64,000 nucleotides of DNA, from the NCBI GenBank assembly GCA_019637855.1, contig JAHBUX010000006.1:62001-126000 (forward strand), in the 5' to 3' direction. The notes under the pieces were generated by a model. The model was not told where the DNA came from. It saw only the letters and a list, made by a program, of their open reading frames with translations, and ran no database searches. Source of the DNA: Bdellovibrionales bacterium. Its GTDB lineage: Bacteria > Bdellovibrionota > Bdellovibrionia > Bdellovibrionales > UBA1609. This document shows positions 53,094-59,876 of the stretch, in pieces. The position numbers and the translations under genes were made by a program. Position 1 is the first letter of the stretch, and every line of letters starts with the position of its first letter.

Positions 53094-53569
53094 GCGGCAG
53101 TTTTGTAGTGGGGTAAGGCCTCAAGCAGGCTCTCGTAAGCCGTTTGCAGATTCATGAACAGATTTTTATGGCGCTCCCTGATGGGGGCGCTTTCTTTTTG
53201 TTGCATGTCGGGGTGCAAGCGCTTGGCAAGGCGGCGGTGCGCTTTCTTCAAACGCTTTTCCGAGACGCCATCGTTTAGTTCCGAGGCGCCGAGTGCGAGC
53301 AGAACTTGCGCTTGTTTACGGTCACTCTCCGCCAGGTCCGCCAGTGGGATCAGGTGTTCCACGGGTGCGGCCTGTGGTTCTACAGGTGCTGCGAGTGGTG
53401 TCGTTATGCGTGCGGGAGAGGGGTAACTCCCCTTGGTGGCGTGAGTTGTGGGACGCGGACCTTGCCAGAAAAAGCTCGTTTCTCGAGGGGAAAACAGCTG
53501 TTGCACGGGCTCAACCGGCGTTTCCTCCTCTAGAAACTCGGACAAAATGTCGCGGAAGGTCTTCTCCAT
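53090..53569 (-). CDS. Protein with C-terminal J-domain-like segment
   Basis: A 159-residue protein. The first 85 residues are low complexity, Pro/Ala/Thr-rich, and contain FSPRET, which is the translation of one copy of the palindromic DNA repeat found downstream at 53598-53821. The last 70 residues form a J-domain-like region: KRLKKAHRRLAKRLHPDMQ with HPD, then NLFMNLQTAYESLL. It may recruit Hsp70, or the fold may serve another purpose. The start ATG at 53569 has no clear ribosome site. Confidence 0.65.
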   Translation of the reverse strand: MEKTFRDILSEFLEEETPVEPVQQLFSPRETSFFWQGPRPTTHATKGSYPSPARITTPLAAPVEPQAAPVEHLIPLADLAESDRKQAQVLLALGASELNDGVSEKRLKKAHRRLAKRLHPDMQQKESAPIRERHKNLFMNLQTAYESLLEALPHYKTAA

Positions 53570-53821
53570 ATATGTAGCGTTTCGGTACGGGAGGGTGATT
53601 TCCCGAGGGAAACACGACCTTTCCTGGCCAAAAAACTGGCCTTAATTCACCAATCTCCGAGTGAAAACGCACCTTTTCGCTCGGGTGAAGCTTGCCGTGA
53701 TTTGCTAGAACGCGCGGCTTTTTCCGAGTGAAAAGTGGCATTTCTCGAGGGGAAAATGGATGTTTTCACCGCTGCGAACCGCTTTTCTCGAGGGGAAAAC
53801 TGCTTTTCCCCTCGGAGAAAG
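53478..53821. repeat. Array of palindromic motifs with about 21-22-bp phasing
   Basis: The only gene-free stretch above 300 bp (53570-53935) contains repeated imperfect palindromes with consensus TTTCTCGAGGGGAAAA. Copies: 53478-53495 (inside the J-domain gene), 53598-53613, 53652-53668, 53674-53691, 53719-53735, 53740-53757, 53782-53800 and an inverted one at 53803-53821. From 53652 onward core spacings are about 24, 43, 21, 43 and 22 bp, i.e. one or two units of about 21-22 bp; degenerate copies fill the wider slots near 53697 and 53762. The last two face each other and could form a strong hairpin. Confidence 0.7.
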
Positions 53822-53854
53822 TGCAAAAATAATTGTTTTTCTCTGCATTTTTCT

Positions 53855-53883
53855 TTGGACAAGGCTTTTTATCTCAGTATCAT
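53855..53883 (+). promoter_or_regulatory. Sigma70-type promoter of the SWIB gene
   Basis: TTGGAC (53855-53860), 17-bp spacer and TATCAT (53878-53883), giving a leader of about 45 nt to the ATG at 53936. The palindrome array ends 34 bp upstream of the -35 box. Confidence 0.6.
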
Positions 53884-53935
53884 CGTGTGTGAAGGCCATA
53901 ACTATTAACCAAAGCAATTTGGAGGGGAACACAAC

Positions 53936-54295
53936 ATGGCAACTAAGAAAGCTACGAAAAAAGCCACTAAGAAAGCCGCTGCTAAAGGCACTAAAAAAGC
54001 CACTAAAAAAGTAGCGAAGAAAGCCACTAAGAAAGCCGGCAGCAAGCGCAAGCCGAACGCCGCTTTCATGAAGCCTTTGACTCCGAGCTCGGCTCTCGCC
54101 GAAGTGATCGGTTCGTCGCCGCTTCCGCGCACTCAAGTAGTTAAGAAGCTCTGGGCTTACATCAAGAAGAACGGACTTCAAGACACTAAGAACCGCCGCA
54201 ACATCAACGCCGATGCCAAGCTGAAAGCCGTTTTCGGCAAAGGCACTGTGTCGATGTTTGAAATGACCAAACTGGTCAGCAAGCACCTGCGCTAG
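53936..54295 (+). CDS. SWIB-domain protein with histone-H1-like lysine tail
   Basis: A 119-residue chromatin-type protein. Residues 1-42 are tandem Lys-Lys-Ala-Thr units (ATKKATKKATKKAAAKG and so on), as in histone H1-like bacterial proteins. Residues 43-119 form a SWIB/MDM2 domain: FMKPLTPSSALAEVIGSSPL, RTQVVKKLWAYIKKNGLQD, NRRNINADAKLKAVFG and TVSMFEMTKLVSKHL. SWIB-tail fusions occur in Chlamydiae and some other bacteria and probably condense DNA. GGAGGGG precedes the ATG. It has its own promoter and terminator, suggesting strong monocistronic expression. Confidence 0.93.
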   Translation: MATKKATKKATKKAAAKGTKKATKKVAKKATKKAGSKRKPNAAFMKPLTPSSALAEVIGSSPLPRTQVVKKLWAYIKKNGLQDTKNRRNINADAKLKAVFGKGTVSMFEMTKLVSKHLR

Positions 54296-54328
54296 TCTTC
54301 AACGCGCGGATTTCCGTCGTTGAAACCG

Positions 54329-54363
54329 AACCCACGGCCTCAAAGCCGTGGGTTTTTGTTTTT
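54329..54363 (+). terminator. Intrinsic terminator after the SWIB gene
   Basis: AACCCACGGC / GCCGTGGGTT stem with a 6-nt loop followed by TTTTTGTTTTT. It sits 33 bp after the stop at 54295 and reaches the stop of the convergent gene at 54362. Confidence 0.92.
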
Positions 54364-55003
54364 AGCTTTCCTGCATGTGTAAGGCTAAGGCCAGAAGCAG
54401 GCGTTGCTCAATGGCTCTCCTGACCCGTCCACTCTTCACACCCACCACTTCGATCGCCACGCGCTTACGCATAATCAGGCGGATGTTGGTAGTGAAGTCG
54501 AAGATGCGAAACTTCACCACGCGGGGATAGCCCTCGGCGTACAGCCGGTTCAAAAATCGGTCTAAGAAGGTCTGTAAATGTTCGCGGCTAATAAACCCGC
54601 GCTGGAAATCGAAAGGCTTACTGGAGTTGTGCCAAGTCACTGTCACAGCCCCACGGGCGGCGATATCGTCTACCGCCAGATAGATCTTTAGATCATCGGG
54701 CACCTGCATATCGGAAAAGCTAGAGCGGATGCGAAAGACCGGGGCTGTGATTCGAAGACGATCAGGCGGAGAGATGTGGATATCCAGGAATTCCTTTAGC
54801 GGCTCATCGAGAAAGAAAAGCTCTTCCTCTTCACGTTCAAAAAGCCAGTGTTCGCGCGCCAGTGCGCCGGCAAGTTCGGGCTGAAGCGGGATCGGGGTTG
54901 GCCCCGGTGCGCGCATGTAGGAGGCGCATCGGCGCACGAAATCGCGAAAGCCAGCCTGGGCTGAGGGCGGTGCGAGCAAAGCCAGGAGCAAAACAAGGCG
55001 CAT
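54362..55003 (-). CDS. Exported protein of unknown function
   Basis: A 213-residue protein with a signal peptide (RLVLLLALLAPPSAQA). The mature part starts GFRDFVRRCASYMR, then a charged Glu-rich region (FEREEEELFFLDEPLKEFL) and beta-like strands (RLRITAPVFRIRSSF, AVTVTWHNSSKPF, VKFRIFDFTTNIRLIM). No family is recognised. The ATG at 55003 gives the signal peptide; a longer in-frame extension of 50 residues is rejected. Confidence 0.65.
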   Translation of the reverse strand: MRLVLLLALLAPPSAQAGFRDFVRRCASYMRAPGPTPIPLQPELAGALAREHWLFEREEEELFFLDEPLKEFLDIHISPPDRLRITAPVFRIRSSFSDMQVPDDLKIYLAVDDIAARGAVTVTWHNSSKPFDFQRGFISREHLQTFLDRFLNRLYAEGYPRVVKFRIFDFTTNIRLIMRKRVAIEVVGVKSGRVRRAIEQRLLLALALHMQES

Positions 55004-55242
55004 GAGAGTTCCATTGGTGAACGTTGATGCAGGTCTGTAGCCACCTAGAGCAAAGCTCGCGCCGGCAAAGAGAGTATGAATACCTTTCAGGGTTGGCCAA
55101 CAATCTACGCTCACCGGTTCGTCAAAATCCGCGGCCCCGCTGCGTTCTCTCACGGGATTTAGCCACTTATGAGCAGGGAACGGTCTTTGCTATTAGGGTC
55201 TTCCACATTCACATTAAATCTTAGGCGATACGGAGATTGCCG

Positions 55243-55539
55243 ATGAATCACACAAAAGAGCAGGCGAGGTTGGGTTGGTTGCCGGCAGCGATGCCGGTGC
55301 TGTTCGTTGCGCTATTTTCATCGGCAAACGCCATGGGGTCCGCCTTGACGGCGGACCCCATCCGTAACTTCGATTCCGTCATTCAACAGAATGAGAGCGA
55401 CGCTGCTCAAATTCTATCCACCCTAGGGCGCGATAAGAAGCCCGACAGTCAGACCTCCAGCGCCACTCGTAAGAAGCTGCGGGTCCAGTTGTTGCCCGCT
55501 AAAAAGACCGCTAAGGGCGGCAAAGCCCGCCGCGCCTAA
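55243..55539 (+). CDS. Small exported or membrane-anchored basic protein
   Basis: A 98-residue protein: a hydrophobic segment (LPAAMPVLFVALFSSANAMG) serves as signal peptide or anchor, then a polar region and a Lys/Arg/Ala-rich tail (LLPAKKTAKGGKARRA). Function unknown. The ATG at 55243 has CGGAG at good spacing; a TTG two codons earlier overlaps that site. The codons at 55333-55361 form a perfect 12-bp hairpin. Confidence 0.55.
   Translation: MNHTKEQARLGWLPAAMPVLFVALFSSANAMGSALTADPIRNFDSVIQQNESDAAQILSTLGRDKKPDSQTSSATRKKLRVQLLPAKKTAKGGKARRA
55333..55361 (+). repeat. 12-bp perfect GC-rich hairpin inside a small gene
   Basis: ATGGGGTCCGCC (55333-55344) and GGCGGACCCCAT (55350-55361) pair perfectly across TTGAC. 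It follows the signal-peptide codons of the gene at 55243. No T-run follows. Confidence 0.7.
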
Positions 55540-55584
55540 ACCGTCTTGCGACTCACGCCGCGTTCTGTTAACACTGTTTACGAA

Positions 55585-56340
55585 ATGAAGCCTCTATCGC
55601 CCTCAGAAATTCCGAAAATGCGCGCTGCTGGCCGTCTGGCGGCCCGTACGCTTGAGCATGCGGGTAAGTTTGTCCGCGCTGGTATTACGACCGACGAAAT
55701 CAATAAGATCGTGCATGACTTCACTTTGTCCCACGGCGCTGTTCCGGCCCCGCTCGGCTATCACGGTTTTCCGAAGTCCGTTTGTACCTCGGTCAATGAC
55801 TGTATCTGCCACGGTGTTCCTGACGCCACGGTTTTAAAGGACGGCGACATCATCAATGTGGACGTCACTTGCATCTTGGATGGCTATTACGGCGACACCT
55901 CCGCCACTTATTTTGTCGGCGAAGTGTCGGATTTGGCCAAAGACATCACCGACTGTGCTCAAAAAGCCATGTGGAAGGGCATCGAGGAGGTGCGACCCTT
56001 TGCGGCCACTGGCGATATCGGTTTTGCTATCGAGAAATTCGTTAACCGTCGTGGGTACTATGTGGTGCGCGAAATCGGCGGCCACGGCATTGGTAAGGTC
56101 TTTCATGACGATCCTTTTGTGCCATCCCATGGCAAGAAGGGGCGGGGGCCGAAGCTGCAACCCTGGTGCTGCATCACGGTTGAACCTATGATCAATCAGA
56201 CCAGCGCCGAGTTTGAGGAGATCGATATCCCCAACTCCTCGATCAAGTATTACCTGACCGGTGATCGCACGCTGTCAGCTCAGTTCGAGCACACGGTCTT
56301 GATCACCGACACCGGTTACGAAATCATGACTCTTCCCTAA
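55585..56340 (+). CDS. map: Type I methionine aminopeptidase
   Basis: A 251-residue metalloprotease removing initiator methionine from nascent proteins. Segments: MRAAGRLAARTLEHAGKFV, GYHGFPKSVCTSVNDCICHG (His of the substrate pocket), INVDVTCILDGYYGDTSATY (metal Asp residues), EIGGHGIGKVFHDDP (metal His) and TVEPMINQ with the Glu ligands, ending FEHTVLITDTGYE. The ATG at 55585 is preferred to one 39 bp earlier, though neither has a clear ribosome site. The gap of 45 bp after the previous gene shows nothing special. Confidence 0.96.
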   Translation: MKPLSPSEIPKMRAAGRLAARTLEHAGKFVRAGITTDEINKIVHDFTLSHGAVPAPLGYHGFPKSVCTSVNDCICHGVPDATVLKDGDIINVDVTCILDGYYGDTSATYFVGEVSDLAKDITDCAQKAMWKGIEEVRPFAATGDIGFAIEKFVNRRGYYVVREIGGHGIGKVFHDDPFVPSHGKKGRGPKLQPWCCITVEPMINQTSAEFEEIDIPNSSIKYYLTGDRTLSAQFEHTVLITDTGYEIMTLP

Positions 56341-56356
56341 AAGCTTGGCCTAGTGC

Positions 56357-56386
56357 TTGAGGTTCCCTAAAAAGCCGGCTTATACT
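56357..56386 (+). promoter_or_regulatory. Sigma70-type promoter of ahcY
   Basis: TTGAGG (56357-56362), 18-bp spacer, TATACT (56381-56386). The leader would be only about 15 nt, leaving no room for a SAH riboswitch. Confidence 0.55.
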
Positions 56387-56408
56387 GCCGGTTCTCAAGG
56401 AGAACTTA

Positions 56409-57839
56409 ATGCGTGAGGCTACGATGAAATCGAAGACGTCGAAAAGCGTTCCGAAGGGCGCAATGAAAAACAACAGCAAGAGCGCTCCGGCCGTAAAGAC
56501 CGCAGCCAAAGCCGGCCAGGTGGATTACCGGGTATGCAAGGCCGCTATGGAAGACCCCAAAGTGTTTGCCGATATGGCGCGCTGGGGCCGCGAAGAAATC
56601 AAAATCGCTGAAACTGAAATGCCAGGCTTGATGGCCATCCGCAAAGAGTACGGCAAATCCAAGCCGCTCAAAGGTGCGCGCATCGCTGGCTGCTTGCACA
56701 TGACCATTCAAACGGCCGTGTTGATTGAAACTCTGATCGAGCTTGGCGCTAAAATCCGCTGGAGCTCTTGCAACATCTTTTCGACCCAGGATCACGCGGC
56801 TGTGGCGATCGCCGCTGCCGGCATCCCGGTGTTCGCTTGGAAAGGCGAAACCGAAGAGGAGTTCAACTGGTGCATCGAGCAGACCATCGAAGGCTGGGGC
56901 CCGGGCGGTTACGACCTGATCCTGGACGATGGTGGCGATCTGACCAACATGATGCACGAATCACGCTACGCTAAGTTCATGAAGCAAATCGTGGGCATTT
57001 CTGAAGAAACCACCACAGGCGTTCACAATCTGGAAAAACTGCATAAAGACGGCAAACTCAAAGTGCCGGCGATCAACATCAACGATTCGGTGACCAAGTC
57101 GAAGTTCGATAACCTGTACGGCTGCCGCGAATCGCTGGCCGACGGTATCAAGCGCGCCACCGACGTGATGTTGGCCGGTAAGATCGTTGTGGTGGCCGGT
57201 TACGGCGACGTGGGCAAGGGCTGTGCGATGAGCATGAAGTCCTACGGCTCGCGCGTGTTGGTGACTGAGATCGATCCGATCTGCGCTCTGCAAGCGGCGA
57301 TGGAAGGTTTTGAAGTTACGACGATGGATGATGCTGCGGCTCAAGGCGATATCTTTGTAACCGCCACCGGCTGCTGCGACATCATCACGGACAAACACTT
57401 CAAAGCCATGAAGAGCGGCGCCATCGTGTGCAACATCGGTCACTTTGACATCGAGATCGATATGGCTTGGTTGAACAAAAACACCGCTATGCGCGAGATC
57501 AAACCGCAAGTGGATATTCACAAGTTCAAAGACGGTCGTGAGATCATCGTTTTGGCCAAAGGTCGTTTGGTGAACCTTGGTTGTGCCACCGGTCACCCTT
57601 CGTTCGTGATGTCCAACTCCTTCAGCAACCAAGTGTTGGCCCAGATGGAGCTGTGGATGAATCGCGCCAAATACCAAGACGTGGGCGTGTACCGTTTGCC
57701 GAAAGAGCTCGACGAAAAAGTGGCGGCTTTCCACTTGGAAAAGATCGGCGTAAAGCTGACCAAGCTGTCCGACAAGCAGTCGAAGTACTTGGGTCTCGAT
57801 AGCAAGGGCCCGTTTAAGCCCGATCACTATCGTTACTAG
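56409..57839 (+). CDS. ahcY: Adenosylhomocysteinase (SAH hydrolase)
   Basis: A 476-residue NAD-dependent enzyme that splits S-adenosylhomocysteine to adenosine and homocysteine, in the methyl cycle. Segments: [57 protein letters not shown]-like text (here [19 protein letters not shown]), NAD motif [20 protein letters not shown] and the C-terminal [15 protein letters not shown] basic N-terminal extension of about 37 residues ([18 protein letters not shown]) is unusual for the family; AAGGAG supports the ATG at 56409 at its beginning. Confidence 0.96.
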   Translation: MREATMKSKTSKSVPKGAMKNNSKSAPAVKTAAKAGQVDYRVCKAAMEDPKVFADMARWGREEIKIAETEMPGLMAIRKEYGKSKPLKGARIAGCLHMTIQTAVLIETLIELGAKIRWSSCNIFSTQDHAAVAIAAAGIPVFAWKGETEEEFNWCIEQTIEGWGPGGYDLILDDGGDLTNMMHESRYAKFMKQIVGISEETTTGVHNLEKLHKDGKLKVPAININDSVTKSKFDNLYGCRESLADGIKRATDVMLAGKIVVVAGYGDVGKGCAMSMKSYGSRVLVTEIDPICALQAAMEGFEVTTMDDAAAQGDIFVTATGCCDIITDKHFKAMKSGAIVCNIGHFDIEIDMAWLNKNTAMREIKPQVDIHKFKDGREIIVLAKGRLVNLGCATGHPSFVMSNSFSNQVLAQMELWMNRAKYQDVGVYRLPKELDEKVAAFHLEKIGVKLTKLSDKQSKYLGLDSKGPFKPDHYRY

Positions 57840-57865
57840 GTTTTTCAGGAGTTAAGCCCAGCGAG

Positions 57866-57916
57866 TGAACGGGCGTATTTTCCGATACGAAAAGCGATGG
57901 AAAATACGACCGTTCA
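57866..57916 (+). promoter_or_regulatory. 18-bp near-perfect hairpin across the start codon of the AAA-M41 gene
   Basis: 57866-57883 and 57899-57916 are complementary at 17 of 18 positions, with a 15-nt loop. The ATG (57897-57899) sits at the loop/3'-arm junction, so the fold would hide the start codon and first codons. No T-run follows, so a terminator for ahcY is less likely. Confidence 0.65.
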
Positions 57917-59876
57917 GAAGCTTGAATCTCTGTGTAGCCCGCGCCGCAAACCCGCGACTCGCGTGGGTCTCCCCAGTATTGAAGATATTCAGCGCCGCGC
58001 AGGTCATCTGAAGGACGTGGCGCTGGTTTTAAAAGCCGAGTTCGCCGGCCTGGACGAACAAATAGATCAAATCCTGACCTTAGTGAGACCTTGGTATGTT
58101 TTGCCACAGGCGCAGCGTCGTCCGACCGTGATTAGCCTATGGGGCATGACTGGTGTGGGGAAGTCGAGCTTTGTGCGCCGTATGGTCGAGTGCTTGGACT
58201 GCATGTCGTCCTTCGCTTACTTGGATTTAGGTAAGGCGAGTGAAGGAGCGGCGTCGCGGCTGTCAGGTGACTCGAGTCTGCCGAGTTCGATGAATCGCCT
58301 GTCGGGGCAACCTTGCGTTTTATTTTTTGATGAGATGCACACCGTGCGCACAGTGGACGAGGGCGGTCACGACATCGATCGTCCACAGCTGTGTGACTTT
58401 TGGTCGCTGATCGATAGTGGCTTGATCACGCAAAACATGGACGCGATCGCCAATGCTTTGAATGGCGTTTTGCGCGAGATCCGCTATTTGCCGCAGAACA
58501 TGCACAACCTGGAGCATGCGCCGTTTGCCGATGAGTATCAGCTGGATCATATGATCGGCATGCTGGAGCTAAAGACGTCATCGCGTGATTTGCGCGAGAT
58601 CGCGTTGAGTGACCCTCATGGCTTTTTGAACTGGAACGTGCAGAAGCTCGAGCAGTTGTACAAGAACAACACACCGATGGACTTCACGCAGGCCCTGATT
58701 TTTACAGCGGGTAATCTGGATGAAGTCTATGGCGATTCGTTTTCGGTGAACCCGGATGATATGAACGCCGAAGATCTGTATCGTCGCACCTCGCAGGTTT
58801 CTCCCGATAAGGTGAAAGAGTCTTTGCTGCGCCGGTTTCGCCCGGAGCAAGTGGCGCGTTTAGGCAGCATGCAGATCGTGTTTCCCAGCCTCTCCAAAAA
58901 TGCATTCTTGCGCCTGATTCGCTTGCGTCTGCAAGGATTGTCGTCATGGATCAAGTCTGCGTTTGATGTGAGTCTTGAGTTCGATGAAACCATCGTACAG
59001 ATGATTTTGCATGAAGGTGTTGTTCCTGCCCAGGGCGCTCGTCCCGTGCTGTCGACTATTACGGAACTTATTGAGATTCGCACCTCGGCCTGGTTGATCG
59101 CCGCCAGCGAGCGAGGCGTGAGCGGATTGAATGTGCGCTACGACCGTTTGGCGCAGACGATCGAGTGTATGGCGGGTAGTGCGACTCTGTGGTCGGCGCG
59201 AATCAAAACCAAAGAAGAGCGTTTGCCGCAAATCACAATGAATGAAACCGTTCGCCAAGTGATCATGGTGCACGAAGCCGGTCACACCGTGGTGGGAATC
59301 GTCACGCAAGGGCGCCTGCCTATCAAGATTCTGACGGGCTCCATGGCCTGGCATCGCGGCGGCCCGCGCGTGGAGTTTCCGCCCACCGACACACTAACCC
59401 GAGACTGCGCCATGGCGATGTTAGCTACTTCTTTGGCCGGAATGGCCGCCGAGCAGGTCATCTTCGGTAAAGAGTCTTTCTCAATGGGCTGCAGCTCTGA
59501 TTTGCAGAAGGCCACATCGCTCGCGGCCTCCATGGTTTCCCAGTGCGGAATGGGCTCCCATCTTGGAGTGTCTTTCCTAGATCAAATGAACCCGGGCAAT
59601 CTGGCCACAGTAAAAGAAAACGACGATCGCGATGTAGAAGCTTTGTTGCAAACGGCTTTGCAGCAGGCCCGTAAAATCCTTCTCGCTCAGCGCCCATTGC
59701 TCAACGCCATCATCGAACTTCTGGACAGCAGCGAACGTGTCACCAGAAAAGACATTGGCGAATCCGTGCGTCGGTTCTATCGCGGCAGCAAAAAAGAAAT
59801 TGATGAAATCTTGCTGCGTGAGCACTCGCGAACGCTTGAAGTCTTAGTCCCTCGCCGCCTGAAAAAAGTATCTTAA
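57897..59876 (+). CDS. Cytosolic fusion of Clp-type AAA+ ATPase and FtsH-type M41 peptidase
   Basis: A 659-residue protein without membrane helices. Residues about 45-420 are an AAA+ module: Walker A GMTGVGKS (83-90), Walker B VLFFDEMH (Asp145, Glu146), sensor 1 LIFTAGNLDE, arginine-finger region LLRRFRPEQVARL and sensor 2 GARPVLSTITELIE. These are of the Clp/HslU type, not the FtsH type. Residues about 450-640 form an M41 zinc peptidase: HEAGHTVVG (459-467) and third ligand Asp535 in GCSSDLQKATSLAASMVSQCG, 76 residues away as in FtsH. It should be a soluble ATP-driven protease. No clear ribosome site; a large hairpin covers the ATG. The next gene converges with a 4-bp overlap. Confidence 0.88.
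   Translation: MENTTVQKLESLCSPRRKPATRVGLPSIEDIQRRAGHLKDVALVLKAEFAGLDEQIDQILTLVRPWYVLPQAQRRPTVISLWGMTGVGKSSFVRRMVECLDCMSSFAYLDLGKASEGAASRLSGDSSLPSSMNRLSGQPCVLFFDEMHTVRTVDEGGHDIDRPQLCDFWSLIDSGLITQNMDAIANALNGVLREIRYLPQNMHNLEHAPFADEYQLDHMIGMLELKTSSRDLREIALSDPHGFLNWNVQKLEQLYKNNTPMDFTQALIFTAGNLDEVYGDSFSVNPDDMNAEDLYRRTSQVSPDKVKESLLRRFRPEQVARLGSMQIVFPSLSKNAFLRLIRLRLQGLSSWIKSAFDVSLEFDETIVQMILHEGVVPAQGARPVLSTITELIEIRTSAWLIAASERGVSGLNVRYDRLAQTIECMAGSATLWSARIKTKEERLPQITMNETVRQVIMVHEAGHTVVGIVTQGRLPIKILTGSMAWHRGGPRVEFPPTDTLTRDCAMAMLATSLAGMAAEQVIFGKESFSMGCSSDLQKATSLAASMVSQCGMGSHLGVSFLDQMNPGNLATVKENDDRDVEALLQTALQQARKILLAQRPLLNAIIELLDSSERVTRKDIGESVRRFYRGSKKEIDEILLREHSRTLEVLVPRRLKKVS

Noticed and set aside
53570-53821. 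CRISPR array
   Set aside because: Repeats are 14-18 bp, palindromic, degenerate, in both orientations and spaced by only a few bases; no cas gene is nearby.
53511-54286. Minus-strand frames through the repeat array and the SWIB gene
   Set aside because: They consist of translated repeats and the antisense of a clear SWIB domain; no ribosome site.
56341-56408. SAH riboswitch upstream of ahcY
   Set aside because: Only 68 bp are available and a good promoter occupies most of it; no pseudoknot-like pattern was seen.
56961-57827. Minus-strand frame of 288 codons
   Set aside because: Antisense to ahcY; the enzyme's conserved codons explain the open frame.
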